From Echinometra lucunter (taxonomy: Eukaryota; Echinodermata; Echinoidea; Camarodonta; Echinometridae), in the NCBI GenBank assembly GCA_029962745.1, contig CM057165.1:7340978-7404977 (forward strand): a stretch of DNA of 64,000 nt. The letters are read 5' to 3'. Under the pieces are notes generated by a model. The model was not told the DNA's origin. It saw nothing but the letters and a program-made list of their open reading frames with translations, and made no database searches. The stretch's first letter is position 1. Every line of letters begins with the position of its first letter. A program made the translations under genes and the position numbers. Below are positions 1 to 12,481 of the stretch, piece by piece.

Positions 1-549
1 TTATTTGTATCAATAATATAACCAAACCATAAAGTGTTTTAAATGTTAAATATTGGTAGATGGTTTAGCTCAGCTTCTGCTGAGACTGATCAGTTAGTCA
101 CGGGTGAATTTTGAGAGTTCAAAGGCCTGTAAATTTGTTAACACTGGGTTGTCATGGTCATTTACCTAAATTAGACTACATTAAATGTTTCATGTCACTG
201 GCGGAAAATGCCCACTCTTAACTAATAAGGATTTGCTTTTACAATTTAGAAGTAAAGCTTATTCATCCTCTGCTGCATGTGATTTTAAACTTCAAATCTC
301 AACCTGAACGCTTACAGTCAACGTTACGCCAGAAACAAATAGAATCGTGAATGCATGTATGAGTGCCTTGTCTTAGTATTCATGATACAGTATCAAAGAT
401 TTATGATTTTTAAAGAGACAACGTACTCACCTATCCCCTTTGAGAAGGAATGTTTCATTTGCCTCAGCAAAATTTACTCTTTAAAAAAGAAATGAAATTA
501 GTATAGTCAATCAAAACATATATTACTCCACCATGTAGTGGGTTCTTAC
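1..549. other. no feature seen
   Basis: AT-rich sequence without a coding or repeat signal that I could support. Confidence 0.5.
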
Positions 550-812
550 ATAGCGTTCATGTCGGTCAGACTTGACTCTCCTGGCACTTTACTGTTATTA
601 CCCCGGCTTTAGCATGGCTGCCATCACGGCGCTCTAGCATTTCAAGGAATTTCTTTTTACCGAGTACCCATTTACTACACCTGGGTCGAGAGTGACAATT
701 GTAGATTAATGTCTCGCCAAAAGACATTAGTGCCACGGCGAGACTCGAACCGCGCAGCAGTGTGATCCACAGTCCGGCGACGTATGCCACTAGACCACGA
801 CACCTCGATATG
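550..812 (-). mobile_element. tRNA-derived SINE, minus strand
   Basis: On the minus strand it starts GTGTCGTGGTCTAGTGG (box A-like). A degenerate B box follows (CGGTTCGAGTC), then the family's body with AATGTC, a ...ACCCAGGTG segment and AAATGGGTAC. The 3' part continues to a GTAATAACAG stretch. It shares its head with the copies at 22.9 and 47.5 kb. Confidence 0.7.
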
Positions 813-2027
813 CCAATTTGTTTTCTAGCACATTTTGATGTACACGGATTGAAGCAGATGTATTTCAGTTTTAGCCTTAGGTTGGTCATATTTCCAGCAC
901 CTGACTTGAGGCTCGTGTCACTGCTCTTAATCTTATCCTTGAGCATGCGCAGTCGGGTAGTCTGGTCTCCATGGTGATTGACTTTCCCATCAGGTTCTTG
1001 AAAATCTCATTCTTCACGATGATAGGTTGTTTTATGCTGTTTGTTGTTTTGTTGTTGTTGTTGTTTTTTAATGTGAGTTGACACGAAATATATAGTGGAA
1101 AGGAAAAGTGTTTACCGTGTTAATATCCCATGAATGAGTTTTGGCCCAACATAATACATGCAATAGCTTTCGGCGAGACGGTATTTCATCCCTGTCAAAA
1201 ATATCTTTGCTTGCCTTGGGAGTTTCTGGAAACACGCTGGATAATCATGTCAAAATCATCTCTCTCTCTACCCCCCCCCCCCTCTCTTTTCTCTCTCTCT
1301 CTTCAAACAGGAGAATATTTCATTGAATGTTCATTTTCAGTGATGGGCTATGGATGTTTCAGATCATATGGATGAAACTTCTCTCATAACCCCCAACAGC
1401 CCCCGGGGTTTCCAAAATACAAGTTTGGCATATAAGCATTCCTCTCCATTTTCAAAATTCATTTATATACTTAATTTTGAAATTCCATTCTTTGAAAAGT
1501 ATTATTATTTTGTGCATTCTGTTGATGATGTAATTATTTTAAATTTATGTATGTTATTAAAGTTGAAAATGGAAAGTAAATAAAATGAAATGAAATGTTG
1601 GACTCTGACTTCTAGGAGAGAATTTCCAAACGTCCCCCCCCCCCCGATAGACCTAGTTTCCTGCCACTAAGTGTGTTTCAAGCCCGCAGGCTGTTTTTCC
1701 TTCACACGTGGCCTGATCTATCGCCACTCTCACACCGCGAATGAACCATGACGTACAAATGCAAAGCGGGTAAACCAGCTGTCTCGTGAACAAGTTGCCA
1801 GTGGGCGGTTATTTCCTAATAAACAAGCCCAAACCTTTTACAGCATACGCAACCCTTCGCCATGTTCAGTGTGTATAGTTTTTAGCCCCAAAGGTAAATT
1901 TTCTACGTCGTTTGATGTACATACTTCGTATAGAATTGTACGCTACGCCGTTATTTGTGGATTTGGAATGCTTATTTGTGAGATGGTAATAATAATCACA
2001 AACTTGTGAATACAGAGTTGTCTTTCG
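813..2027. other. non-coding, minor low-complexity tracts
   Basis: Holds TTG repeats near 1050, a CT/C tract near 1260-1300 and a C run near 1635. The overlapping ORFs at 1130-1375 are CT-tract artefacts. Confidence 0.5.
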
Positions 2028-2423
2028 AAAGTTCTAGCGTTACGGACATCACATTTCGGACGATTTTTGCACCTTCAAAAGGTCATGAAGATAAATAAGA
2101 TGCAATCACGCAAAAAAATCCTTAATCATTAGCACTGAAAGTTTCAGTCCATTTCATTACATTCTGTGGTAGTTACGGCATGTTATCTTTTCGTTACGGA
2201 CATTACATTTGTTGGAAAAGAAACGTAATGTCCGTAACGAAACATAACATGCCATAACTACCACACGCTGTACTGAAATGGACTGAAACTTTCATTATTT
2301 ATAATCAAGGGCGTTTTGTGCATGATTCCATCATATGAGTTTTAAAAAAAAGGGGGGGGGGGTATCTTAATGACCTTTTGAAGTTGCAAAAATGTAATGT
2401 CCGTAACGCATGGAACTGCCCCT
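2028..2423. mobile_element. palindromic MITE with nested terminal motif
   Basis: The left arm begins near AGTTCTAGCGTTACGGACAT; the right arm ends with the complement of GCGTTACGGACATTAC followed by a diverged AGTTCCA complement. Inner sequences pair as well: AAAAGGTCAT with ATGACCTTTT, and CAGTCCATTTCA with TGAAATGGACTG. The centre (about 2194-2241) carries another inverted pair of CGTTACGGACATTAC, so the motif occurs four times. No ORF. The exact ends and TSD are not clear. Confidence 0.75.
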
Positions 2424-4420
2424 GTGTCTAACTGTACAATTATTCTCATTTTTGCTCTGACGGTATGTTAAAGCCATAATGAAACAGTGTATAAGTAATG
2501 CGAAGTTTACCACAATCCATACTGAGTGTGTGTACTTCCGAGTGGTAAATGAATACGATGAATATAATGCATAAAATATTCATCATTCACTAGATGAATT
2601 CGCTTTTAAAGAACCTTTTATGTGGTTTCGCAGTAAGAAAATTTAAAAACTTTTGGTACGGGTAAAGTATAGGTATCTTCACAACAGTTTTTTTTTTAAT
2701 GTTAGATCGAATCTCTTCAAAGCTATCGTTGCAAAGAATGCCTTCTGAGATTGCAACATCAGTGCGCTAACACAAACATAGAAGCAGGCCTTCAACCTTT
2801 GAGTTAACTCTCCGAAGCTAATGAGACATTGCACAATAGGTTTTCAAAAGCCCACCATGAAAGCATAGTGAATTATGTTCGGAAGTGAAAGTCATCATTT
2901 CAAATCAGAAAATAGCGAAGAAGCACCTGCCATCTTCTCTTTCCCTCCTCTGTCGATTGTAAAGCTCGGGAGATCAACCGATTGAGGCGACGTGCACAAA
3001 AGGATACAGTTCTTCAGGTTACAGACCACTAATGATTTCCCCATGGGCTGTATGTTAAAAATGAGAAGGCCGGAAAAAAAGAAAGAAAAATCAGTGCTTT
3101 GAATGAGACATTGCATACTTTTCTTACTAGTAGCTGACACATTTCTCTAATCCTCTCGAAAATATGAAAGCACATTTTTCTGCTTGATTTGTGCAGTCAA
3201 ATTATCATGCAATTTCATTGCTTTTCGCCAGCAGTATCAGGTTTTTATGTTTAAGCCGATGACTAGAGGCTCCATAAAATTCATCTCGGACCCACTAGAA
3301 TTATCTCACTGGACTCATCGGAAGCGCAAATAAATACTCTTTGATTACATATAAAATGCTGTTCCAACATGTAACCTTGATTTTATATGATTATTGTTTA
3401 ATCATTACGTCATCTTCAGTACCATCAAAAGAGGATTCTCCAAAGTGTTCACAGCCTAATTACTAGACTGCGTCATTAAGCCATCCAGAATGAATGCATG
3501 GTATATACCTTTTAATCGACAAGAGCGGGCGGTGATCCTGTTATACATAGTTCATGATATTGACTTTCGCGTAAAGTCCTACTTCTTTTCGTTAAAAGCT
3601 TTCAGATTGAAAAAAAAAAATGTAATCATAGATGCAGAATTAATATCTTGTCGTCGTAGATGATATAGATTTTCGAAAAATGCTGGAAATTGATGCATAG
3701 GAACCGAAGTGGCACTTGATAATCGTGATCAGAGATAGTGTGTTCTACTACGTGGAGGATTGGTGAGGTTCAACGCAAGTACATGTATGAAAATTGATGC
3801 TTTCTGATTGTGCGCCCGGATTGAGCGCTGTGCCATTGCATCATTAACTTCATAACACCAAGTCTACAACCATTTTCATGCTCATAACAGTTTTTAAGGA
3901 TATTGAAAGCTTGTTTTCACATCAGTATTGATGTATCACTCATGTATGTACATCATACGCCGAAATAGCCTCAAATGGAACAAAATATTGGTTAATCTCG
4001 GCGAGATACTCGACACAAATGACGATACTGCCGACTAAATGACAGATTCCAAGACTTATAAATTTCGGGGGGGGGGGGGATATCTATAGCCCGGCCCAGA
4101 GCAGGGCTATCCCAGTTTGTGTGCGAATATGCCATAGCGTATGGACGAGGCATCGGATAACAAACTAACTTTGATCCAAACATGCCAAACAACCCAGGAG
4201 CACATGGCATGGCTTGGGAATATGACCCCAAATATGACCTTCCTGTGAGAAAATTGTGAAAGGCGTGTCATATAAAAAGACAGGGACGTGAAAGTGCAGC
4301 TATCGTAGTATTGGCTAGAAGTGGCACGGCACATGAAATCGTAGACATTGGGAGGCTTTTGAGACACAGCTGAGCTTAGCACACAGAACACGGAACTGGG
4401 GACAAGGTCACAAACTAAAT
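2424..4420. other. non-coding, upstream of the candidate first exon
   Basis: AT-rich with a G11 run near 4069. Short minus-strand ORFs at 2895-3140 and 3992-4391 show no recognisable domain. Proximal promoter elements may lie at the right end, but I could only point to the TATA-like box. Confidence 0.45.
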
Positions 4421-4426
4421 CCTAAA

Positions 4427-4433
4427 TATAAAG
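4427..4433 (+). promoter_or_regulatory. candidate TATA box upstream of first coding exon
   Basis: TATAAAG lies about 150 bases before the candidate start codon at 4581, a plausible place for a core promoter giving a leader of roughly 110-130 bases. The predicted leader would hold two short upstream ORFs (ATG at 4462, stop 4489; ATG at 4488, stop 4548), which would dampen translation if they are included in the transcript. This is a motif match in AT-rich DNA, so the support is weak on its own. Confidence 0.3.
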
Positions 4434-4580
4434 CGAACCGCTGGAAGGTTGTGACCAAATCATGCCAGTTTTCAAACTCTGTGTGACATGAAGCAAGATG
4501 TACTCGACCTCTCTGTGGAGACAGCTATCCAACTGAGTTGTGGATTTTAGATTTGTCCTGTCGTGTAGATTCAATTCGTC

Positions 4581-4725
4581 ATGGCTTGGTTAGAAGATCA
4601 GTATAATGCCAATATTTGGTGGAGTTTATTAGGTGGTGATGTATTCTCCGACTTGAGCACATCGTACAGCAGTAATTTCATACCAGATTATTACAAGATT
4701 CCTGGTTCGGGCAAGATGTCAGCGT
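4581..4725 (+). CDS. candidate first coding exon of the Cav2-like calcium channel gene
   Basis: The exon has an ATG in good context (G at -3, G at +4) with an in-frame TAG 12 bases upstream. It runs 48 codons plus one base to a strong donor, GTAAGT, at 4726-4731. The peptide begins MAWLEDQYNANIWW and ends near PGSGKMSA. It is tryptophan/tyrosine-rich, with no signal peptide or transmembrane segment, as expected for a cytoplasmic N-terminus. I do not recognise it as a known domain. The exon ends in phase 1 (one base, T). The next strong acceptor exon, at 8278, begins with the two bases CT, so the split codon becomes TCT (Ser). That phase match, plus start context and donor, is the evidence. 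Alternatives are a start of a different gene or a chance ORF; transcript data would settle it. Confidence 0.42.
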
Positions 4726-4894
4726 GTAAGTATGGTCGAGCAAGTGATATGCTACTGGACACGGGGTAGATAATTGTACCTCATTCTCGGAGTGTGAGGT
4801 GTTGGTTCCATTTGACTTGCACAGAAAAGAACAGGATGCAAAGTTATTATCGTGTATCGAAATTTGTTCACATGTTTCTAAACATGTAATTGTA

Positions 4895-4998
4895 AATCAA
4901 TTTAAAGGCACTTGACTGGAGACTGGAGAATCGTGGGTTCGATGCCCGGCACGGCACTTATGTCCCTGAGAAAGACATTTTATCTACATTGCTCTTTT
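4895..4998 (+). mobile_element. tRNA-derived SINE fragment
   Basis: A B-box match (GTGGGTTCGATGCC) is followed by CGGCACGGCACTTATGTCC and GAAAGACATTTTATCTACAT, the body type seen in the other SINE copies. The A-box half is degenerate and the 3' part is cut short at about 5000. Confidence 0.6.
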
Positions 4999-5139
4999 TA
5001 AATTCTAGTTACATGTATTTGTCTTCATTCTCTCATTCTTTTGTTTTATGTATGCACCAGTCAATGTGGAGAACCTCATAGACAGAATTCCCCAATTTTG
5101 CGGTGTTTCAAGTACATTTTCACCCATGTTTACCCCTAT

Positions 5140-5430
5140 TTGGCAAAAAACGGGTACAAATTGGCCTTTAAAAAAAAAAATCGCTATTTTTTCGCATTCC
5201 AAGTACACGTTTACTAAACCCACCCCTTTCAAAATCAATTCACGACTGAGTCAAAAACAGAAAATTGCAAACAAGGACCAGAAAAAACACACCCTTTTTT
5301 CAATTTCGGGTACAAGCTAAAAAACACCTTTTTTTTCGATTTCGAGTACAAGCTCATGAAAACAACCCTTTTTACTACAAAATCGCGAACATGCTAAAAA
5401 AAGCCCCCCTTTTACGCTAAATTTCGAACG
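5140..5430. repeat. imperfect short tandem repeat block
   Basis: Repeated variants of TTTTTCGATTTCGGGTACAAG and AAAAACACCCTTTTTT recur every 40-50 bases. The two ORFs that cross it on opposite strands are explained by the repeat. Confidence 0.5.
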
Positions 5431-6654
5431 ATCATGCGTACACGAAGTCAGTACAGAGTGACAACACCGGGAATATGATTATTGCATTTATTAGAAGAGT
5501 ATACGATTTTAAAAAATACTGATCAAATTTTCCTGCGATATTGTTTTGAATGGTTAATAAGTTCGAAAGTTTGACCCTTGTGAAAAACAGCTACTTCGCT
5601 GACTATGGTCTATCCTCCCATGAGTGGAAAATAAATGAATTAAAAGAATAAAGATGGATAAACGTAGTTAATTTATATCCATTCCGTGAATTTCAGACGA
5701 CTAAAGTGATGGATTCTTGCTCCCAATCATGCATGCATTATGCCTTTTTTTTTCGATGTGGTCACTGATATTTTCCGACGAGCGCCATCATTCGCCCACA
5801 CTTACTTTCCTCACTTTCTCAACTATTTTCTCCTCCTTAATAATCTAAATCCTCCAATGGCAATATATTCTTGCAATGTCATGAGGGTTATGGATTTTTT
5901 TCTCAAAAGTTTCAGCATTTATGAATAAATGATTTTCTATGATAGGAAAAGTATACTGTAATGCAATACAGCATAGATTTATCGCGAAATAAAAAACACG
6001 TTAAAAAGTCTTTTACTTTCAATAGGATAATAAAATCTGTCTTTAACGGGATAAAAACTACTTTCAAAAATCAACTCGAGTGCAATTTCGAAAGCCTATT
6101 GTACTGCCCATACAAATCATGTTGGGATTACGTAATAAGCCATTTAAGTCCGCACATTTCTTAAGGTGATAGACAGGGTTATTCAAGTTGCCTTAAGTTG
6201 ATTTTTCGGAAGTAGTTTTTTATCGTGTTAAAGTCTTTTAGTGTCAGTAGGATGACAAAATCTGTCCTTGTTGTCATAGGAAACGTTTCTTTCCAAAAGG
6301 AGGAAGTTCCATGCATATCAAATATTTTGTAAAGATTTTTCACATACTGTAGAAACCACCCTGTATTAATAAGTAAATGAACAGAATAAACCAGACGATA
6401 TTCATATGCCATTTTTTACCTTATGGATCTAACTGCTTGTTATAGTGACAGATGTTCCTTGGGCCGCCTAAGTTAATCACTCTGTGATTTCACTCATTTT
6501 ATTATATACTCGTTCTGTATCTGAGGCTAATTTATTTTCGTCCCTAATTCTTCCTTGTTCCTTAGATTATTATGATGATTATACATTCAGTTATTATATT
6601 GGCAATTCGGTATTTTATGTTAATGTAGTATAATTTTTTGTACTTTTCTCTGTA

Positions 6655-6733
6655 TTTGTATAAATTTGTATTTTGCATGTATAGCGCCATGAGTGTCATG
6701 CCTGACGGACCTATGCGCTTTATAAGAAGCCAC

Positions 6734-6826
<93 letters not shown>

Positions 6827-6831
6827 CATCA

Positions 6832-6890
<59 letters not shown>
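6655..6890 (+). repeat. SINE-like 3' end with long ATT microsatellite tail
   Basis: A unique-looking stretch (ATAGCGCCATGAGTGTC, then TATGCGCTTTATAAG) runs straight into about 155 bases of ATT repeats with a few ACT and ATC interruptions. SINE and LINE 3' ends often seed such arrays. The apparent poly-Tyr, poly-Ile and poly-Asn ORFs here are artefacts of the repeat. Confidence 0.7.
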
Positions 6891-6891
<1 letters not shown>

Positions 6892-7520
6892 ATTCTACAT
6901 ATTGATTCCAACTAAATTATTGCAGAATACTCTTTCTTACCAACTTATAAATAAACATCAACGGGTAAAGCAATGTGTAATTAGCTCTTTTGCTGAATGC
7001 TTATCCTACAATGAAAAAGAGGTTGTGTAGTGACAATGATAATAATATAATGAGTACACATCCTTCACCTTAAGAAATGCCGATGGCATGTACAAAGCGA
7101 TGCAAATTATGAAACGTAAGCCTTAGTCATGGGCATTGCATAAACAAGTTGAAACTTGAAATCTGTCCTATATCGAGGCATCAAATTACTAAGAGTAGGA
7201 ATATTGATTTATTAGAAGCGTTTCTGTCCTTGCCATAAGGGTATTTAAGTATTGGATGAAAGCTTTTATCTTTCCGCCTTAAGATTAGCAGGATTTAATG
7301 CAAAGTTTTCCAAAAACGTGGGATTTCCTCCCTTGATTATTAAGAAAAGAAAAGAATTTATATTATGAAAGTTTACATAGTAAAGGAATTAAAACTTTTG
7401 ATTACAATCGATGTAGGTTTGCTTTAAATGCAAATTATACATGTGTGTGTTTATCTAATGACTTTCTTCAAACTACACACTTAATAAAATGAGGCCAGTA
7501 AGTTGAATGTTTATTATCTA

Positions 7521-7556
7521 AAGTTTTTGACGCTCCTTAGCGCCTTCGTCAGGGGA
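7521..7556 (-). other. hammerhead-core-like motif
   Basis: On the minus strand, CTGACGA is followed by a six-pair stem-loop (GGCGCT / AGCGTC, loop AAGG) and then AAAAAC. CUGANGA plus stem II is the hammerhead ribozyme core, but the second conserved block should be GAAA and here reads CAAA. No stem I or III partner is obvious. It may be a decayed relic such as those carried by Penelope-like elements. Confidence 0.35.
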
Positions 7557-8277
7557 ATGACAAATGATATAGGCTTATTGTTTCAGCGTGTCATTCTTTA
7601 CTTTGCATTTTCCATTAGTTCAAATTAGTTCAAATGGAAAAAAAACGAAAATATTTTAAGACTGCTCTTAAGGGTGTGTAATTGTTCATACCTGTAGCTT
7701 TGCTATGTAGTATTTCATATCGATCCTCTGTTATGCGTAGCTAACGCAACAGGGTTTAAAAAAAACAACCAAATGTCCGAACATTTCGGAAACGAGCGGG
7801 GAAGGGGAGAGGGTTTTCATAGGTCTATTACATGGAACATATATTTTGTTTCATTAATTCTATGGAGAGAGAGCACAATTATTATAAGATAAACCGTATC
7901 TGTCATTGCATTTACATGTAAATGCATAAAACTTCCATCCTGTAATATAATTTCACACACTATTTCGTTCTTCTCTCGTGAATCGCTTTTGCATATTTCC
8001 TTTTGTTTAAATTACACCTTGCCAACGTCCAGGGGGAGGAAGCCACATATTTAAAAGATTAAAGAAATGTATCGGTGTTTCATCTGGTCCAAAGTTTAAG
8101 GGGGCCATGATTACGTTGGCAGTATCTGTAATGGTATGAAATCGTTAATGCCTATTTTGTGTCATTTATTTTTGCTTTTAGTTTGTGTATAAACTTTGAT
8201 TTTTTTAGTATTATTTTTTTTCTGTATTTAATTGTTATTTCCAAACTATTCAAATATTATTATTTTTTCCCTTGCAG

Positions 8278-8686
8278 CTGTGCCGGCGGGAGCCATTGGT
8301 GCCCGGAGCGCCATGTTGGGGAAGGTGCATTTACGTAAACCTCATCGGAAGCGCGCCAGCAACGCCAGTGCACTTTCAGGAGCCATCCCAAATGAGTTGG
8401 GTGTGCCGACTATCGCGACGACCCCACGCTCTGGCTCGCCTTCACCGACACGAAGCCCTAGCACACACTCGGCCGAGACTGTCAATCTCGACCCCGACAC
8501 TTATCTCGAAGACGAAGAGAAAGCTGCAGCTGAGGACGACGACACCGAGCCACAGATTTACCTGAGCCGACGATACGGCTTGGAAGTGAGCGCCAAAGAC
8601 GCAGCACTCGCTGCCGAACAATGGAAGAAATCGCAAACTGACGAGGAGAAATTGTCAAGGAAACAGAGGCAGAGACGAGAACACGA
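8278..8686 (+). CDS. internal coding exon, charged low-complexity N-terminal region (probable Cav2-like gene)
   Basis: The exon starts after a polypyrimidine tract and CAG acceptor (AG at 8276-8277) and ends at a GTAAGT donor (8687-8692). The 409 bases are open in one frame and clearly more GC-rich than the flanks. It opens with VPAGAIGARSAM, then a basic patch (HLRKPHRKRASN), an SP/TP-rich stretch of possible phosphosites around TTPRSGSPSPTRSPST, an acidic run (LEDEEKAAAEDDDTEP) and a charged helical end with a lysine/arginine-rich tail (KQRQRREHE). No membrane segment is present, so it looks like a disordered cytoplasmic region. It starts in phase 1 and ends with the partial codon GA; the calcium-channel exon at 60382 supplies A, giving Glu. 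I do not recognise the family. Membership in the channel gene is inferred from strand and phase only. Confidence 0.75.
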
Positions 8687-8692
8687 GTAAGT

Positions 8693-10447
8693 TTTAAAAA
8701 TAAATTATTTTCCATTATACATGAAGAATGATTACTTGCGGAAACATCTGTTTATTATACCACTGTGTGATGCCTATGATGTATAAGGCTTGACTGTGTT
8801 GACAAGAAATGGTATTTAGATTGTAATCCCTGTAAGCGGCATCAACGTGATGTGTATTGACAACGCAAAGGTCATTTGCTTTCAGCGGAAGATGTAGACA
8901 GAGTGGTGTGTTTTAACGAAACCGCGCATGCGTGCAGACATAGCTGACGTCATAGGTCATTTCACTGGAAGATCAACATAGAAAAAGGTAGAGCTTCTGT
9001 GTGTAAAGGGGTGAGAGTAAGGGGGGGGGGGGTAGTCGACAACGGCTGCGATCTATTATTGAACAGTCAATGCATTATGCCTTCGCCGTTTTCTATGCAT
9101 TATGACTCTGCCATTTGCAACGCACCGCCAGTGCGATTTGCATATGACAACCCGATCATCTCGTGTTCACGTAAAAAAGGCTAGGCGTGTGTATCTGTGT
9201 ATATGTGGTGTGCGTTCAAAGATATCGTGTGCGCGGGTGGGTGTGTGTTGTGTGTGTAAAAGCATTTATCGTATGCATGCATGTCTAGGTGTATTATCAT
9301 GGGGATGTAGAAATTGTGTGTATGCCATTGCATTTTGGCGTGTTTCATCATCAGGTAGCCAGTGGTGTATAACGTGCAATGATGTTACTTTCGGCCTTGG
9401 GAAATTCGTTTTTGGTAGGCAACCTGTCCTCTACTTGCAAAAATCCCAACCATGTAATACCAATGTGAAATACAAATGAAATCGATAGACGGATAGAGCA
9501 AACGCATTTCATTATTAAGACAGACGGATAAAGGCTTGCAAGCGCTATTTTAGAATAAAATTCACGGTCATTAAATGCGTCATTGGCTGTCAACCCTGAA
9601 AAGATAGATAAATCTACATAGATCACCTCAAATCTATAAAATGAAGGATGTTAGGATCTTTTTTTCCATGCTGATGATAGGCATATGGGATTTATTATGA
9701 TTCCATTGATATTACCATTGACATTTGAGTCAGTTTTAGTAACAATATCCATTACTTTCGAGTGCTGTGCATAAGAGTGACATATTTCACTTGAACATGA
9801 GTTTAACACGCTGCAAATCCTTTGCTCTGAACTTCATAGACTTTGAATTATGGACAATTCCAAAATTCGAATAAAAATCTTAATTCAATAGATTTAGAAA
9901 TCAATCTTATTGCTTATAATTTCTTATCTAATTTGGAGTTGTCCCTAATGACAATCGACTTAGATTAATTTAGATTAATGTTGGTCTTTTCATATGATTT
10001 TTGTTCTTCACACTCGTTTTAAAATCTTTTTTTATTGATTATGTCGTCAACATGAAGGTACCAAAATGCCTAGATACTTTTCCGTTTAACAATTATTGGT
10101 ATTACCTTTATTATTATCAATTTTGTTTTTATTGTTTTGTTAATATTGTCATTACTATTATATTGTTTAGATCATGTAGATATAAAATGTATTTTCATTC
10201 CTAATGCCTTAACAAAATAAATTCTAGTGAATTCTATACAAACATTAGTATAAGATAATAAATGTTTAACTTTACGATGTGTACGAGACTCACCTTTAGT
10301 CATAAAAAGTAGGAATATTTTTGTGTTTACAAAATTTTATTGCATTATTCACCGATAAGATATCCAACTTCTTTTTATAGTACATGTATTACAAGTATGA
10401 AATTCGTATCCCCCCAAATCGTAGTATACATTGAGAATAAACCTGTA
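8693..10447. other. intronic, no supported feature
   Basis: Contains a G run near 9021, a GT-rich patch (9180-9300) and otherwise AT-rich sequence. Small ORFs at 8999-9626 overlap on both strands without homology. Confidence 0.5.
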
Positions 10448-10858
10448 TTAACCCATTCATGACAGAGGTCCACATTTTGTGGTTTGGCCTAATATCTTTT
10501 AATGCATTGCAAAGCCCTAAAAATCATACTAAATACATGAGCAGAAAGAGCAAAAAATTCTACACAAGTTGTGCCCATTTTAGTTGCGTCAATATTCGTT
10601 GTTTGATGCTGAAAACTTTTTAAAGGAAAATAAGCATTAAAATCCTTAAATTGGCAATGTGATAGAAAGTGTAAAATTACCGCTTTCCCCTGCAAATTGG
10701 CAGCTTTTTGACTTCTCATGATAATATCTGTCAATTTATATTCATTTCAGATACATGACGTTTTATAAGAAAAATGTAGCAATAAAATAAAAATGTTGGT
10801 GTTGCCAATTTGAAGAATAAAAGCTGATCAAAGCAGGCTTTAAATAATTCCTGTCATG
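10448..10858. mobile_element. piggyBac-like MITE, second copy, inverted and broken at one end
   Basis: The left end is TTAACCCATTCATGACAG. The body is the reverse complement of the copy at 40559-40974 along its whole length, with scattered substitutions. The right end stops at CTGTCATG, and the expected AATGGGTTAA is absent (TGCTTC follows), so this copy has lost one terminus and could not be mobilised. Confidence 0.8.
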
Positions 10859-12435
10859 GTGCTTCTTTCTATGACCGATATCATGTATCATGACGATAAA
10901 GCTGGCTTATTTTATATTGGTGAGCATTTAGGTTTCTTAACCGTAAACATTATTAATTTTTTCGCATCTGCATTTCCAAAAAAAGTGGAAACTGTAGAAA
11001 TGCTGCATTTGAAGAGATATGGTTTGCGGCATTTAGTGACATGTACGTTCTCCAGATATGCGCTGACCAAGACAAATGCACGTAGATTGATTTCGATACT
11101 CATTGCCAACTAGCATACGAAAATATAAACCCAGCCACTTTTAAAATATTTACTTTTAGATGTTTATTTTTATATCATTTAGAGTTTCCTCTTTAGATTA
11201 AGAAGCACAGTTTGGTGATTGTGATAAATATTATTCATGGTTACTTACAAAATAACGAAGAATGCCAATGCAGAATTTTTGGTCAAAACTTATAGACAAA
11301 TCACATATCATGAAATTTGAAATTGGAAGCAAAAATATTTCAAATGAATATAAACGTTATCTAACATGTCTATTTGTTTTCATGCCCATCGCTTCTCCTT
11401 CGATTGTTGTTTTAAACTTTACAGCGAATATCATCATAAGAAATCAATTTTAATCTTTGCTAATTATATCTTATTACTGCTATTTCGCAAAAGTTTATAC
11501 ATTTTCAGGAATGTAAAGAAAGAATATAGTAATGATAGGTCTGAAGTAACCGTTTTGTCGCGTATGTCGTAATTTTTTGAGAATTTGTGCAGCTATATAC
11601 CATGATAATCTTTGTCATGATGTTAAAACAAAATGAAAAAAACTACTTGGTGTACAAGAAGAGTACTACGATATTGGTATTGTAGTAGTTACACATTTTC
11701 TCCAGGCAACTGCAAACGCCTAAGAAATGGTGAAAAGATCATGATCTTTTAGAAATATACGGCGTTGATGATTACCCCTTGGGTTATCGCAATCTAGAAT
11801 GAAACGTCAGTTGGAGCTATTTTTGCTGAGGACCAATTACTCACTGGGCACAAAATGCAATTAACTAATGACCAAGGACGAACAAATGGATTGTCATAGA
11901 TATGATGACAGGGTTTTTTTTTTCTAGGCTGAGGTGTGTCTGTTTTATACCAGATAATATTGTTATCTTCAGTCGGTCAAGAGAAAAATATTTAGTGAAT
12001 GAAACCCCTTCTTTTCACATCTTTCATTAGATATCGCCGACTCTTTTCCAATCTTTTACTTATATCGCTTACTTATTGAAACAATTTTTAGTGACAGTAA
12101 AATTTTCCTTTCATACCCCAGATCGTACGATTTATTCATTTCAATTCAGTGTGAGAAACTATTGAGAACTTATGCACTTCCCTTTCCAAAAGGGAATAAA
12201 AGATAAGCTGAAAGTGAGGAAGGTGGTTGCTTTGACTATCTGCATTTGTATGGCGTCATGTTTCTGTCAAACCATGCAGAATTACACACTCTTCCAGGTA
12301 TCTCAGTATTTACAGATCTGTTGAAAGCTTCTCTCTTTAGTTATTCATTCATTTATTTAATATCTTTTTTCATTTATTTATTTATTCATTTATTTATTTT
12401 TTATTTTTTTATTTGTTATTTTCATTTTCATTCTG

Positions 12436-12481
12436 TTTTTTTTTTTTTTTTTTTTTTTTTTTGGGGGGGGGGGGGGGGGGG
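12436..12481 (+). repeat. T27-G19 homopolymer junction
   Basis: An uninterrupted run of 27 T passes directly into 19 G. It may be real or a sequencing artefact of homopolymers; exact lengths are not reliable. The ORFs rich in Phe and Gly across it are artefacts. Confidence 0.85.

Larger units (their letters stand above)
4726..8277 (+). other. putative intron 1 (3.55 kb)
   Basis: GTAAGT donor and CAG acceptor bound this stretch if the exons at 4581 and 8278 are joined. It holds a SINE fragment (4.9 kb), an imperfect tandem block (5.14-5.43 kb), a diverged direct repeat (about 6003 and 6228), a SINE-like 3' end with a long ATT tail (6.66-6.89 kb) and a hammerhead-like motif (7.52 kb). I see no other coding signal. 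Confidence 0.4.

Noticed and set aside
6620..6911. Poly-Tyr, poly-Ile and poly-Asn ORFs
   Set aside because: They are translations of the ATT microsatellite.
8232..8277. Start of the long ORF at a TTG upstream of the exon
   Set aside because: This part is the polypyrimidine tract and acceptor; coding begins at 8278.
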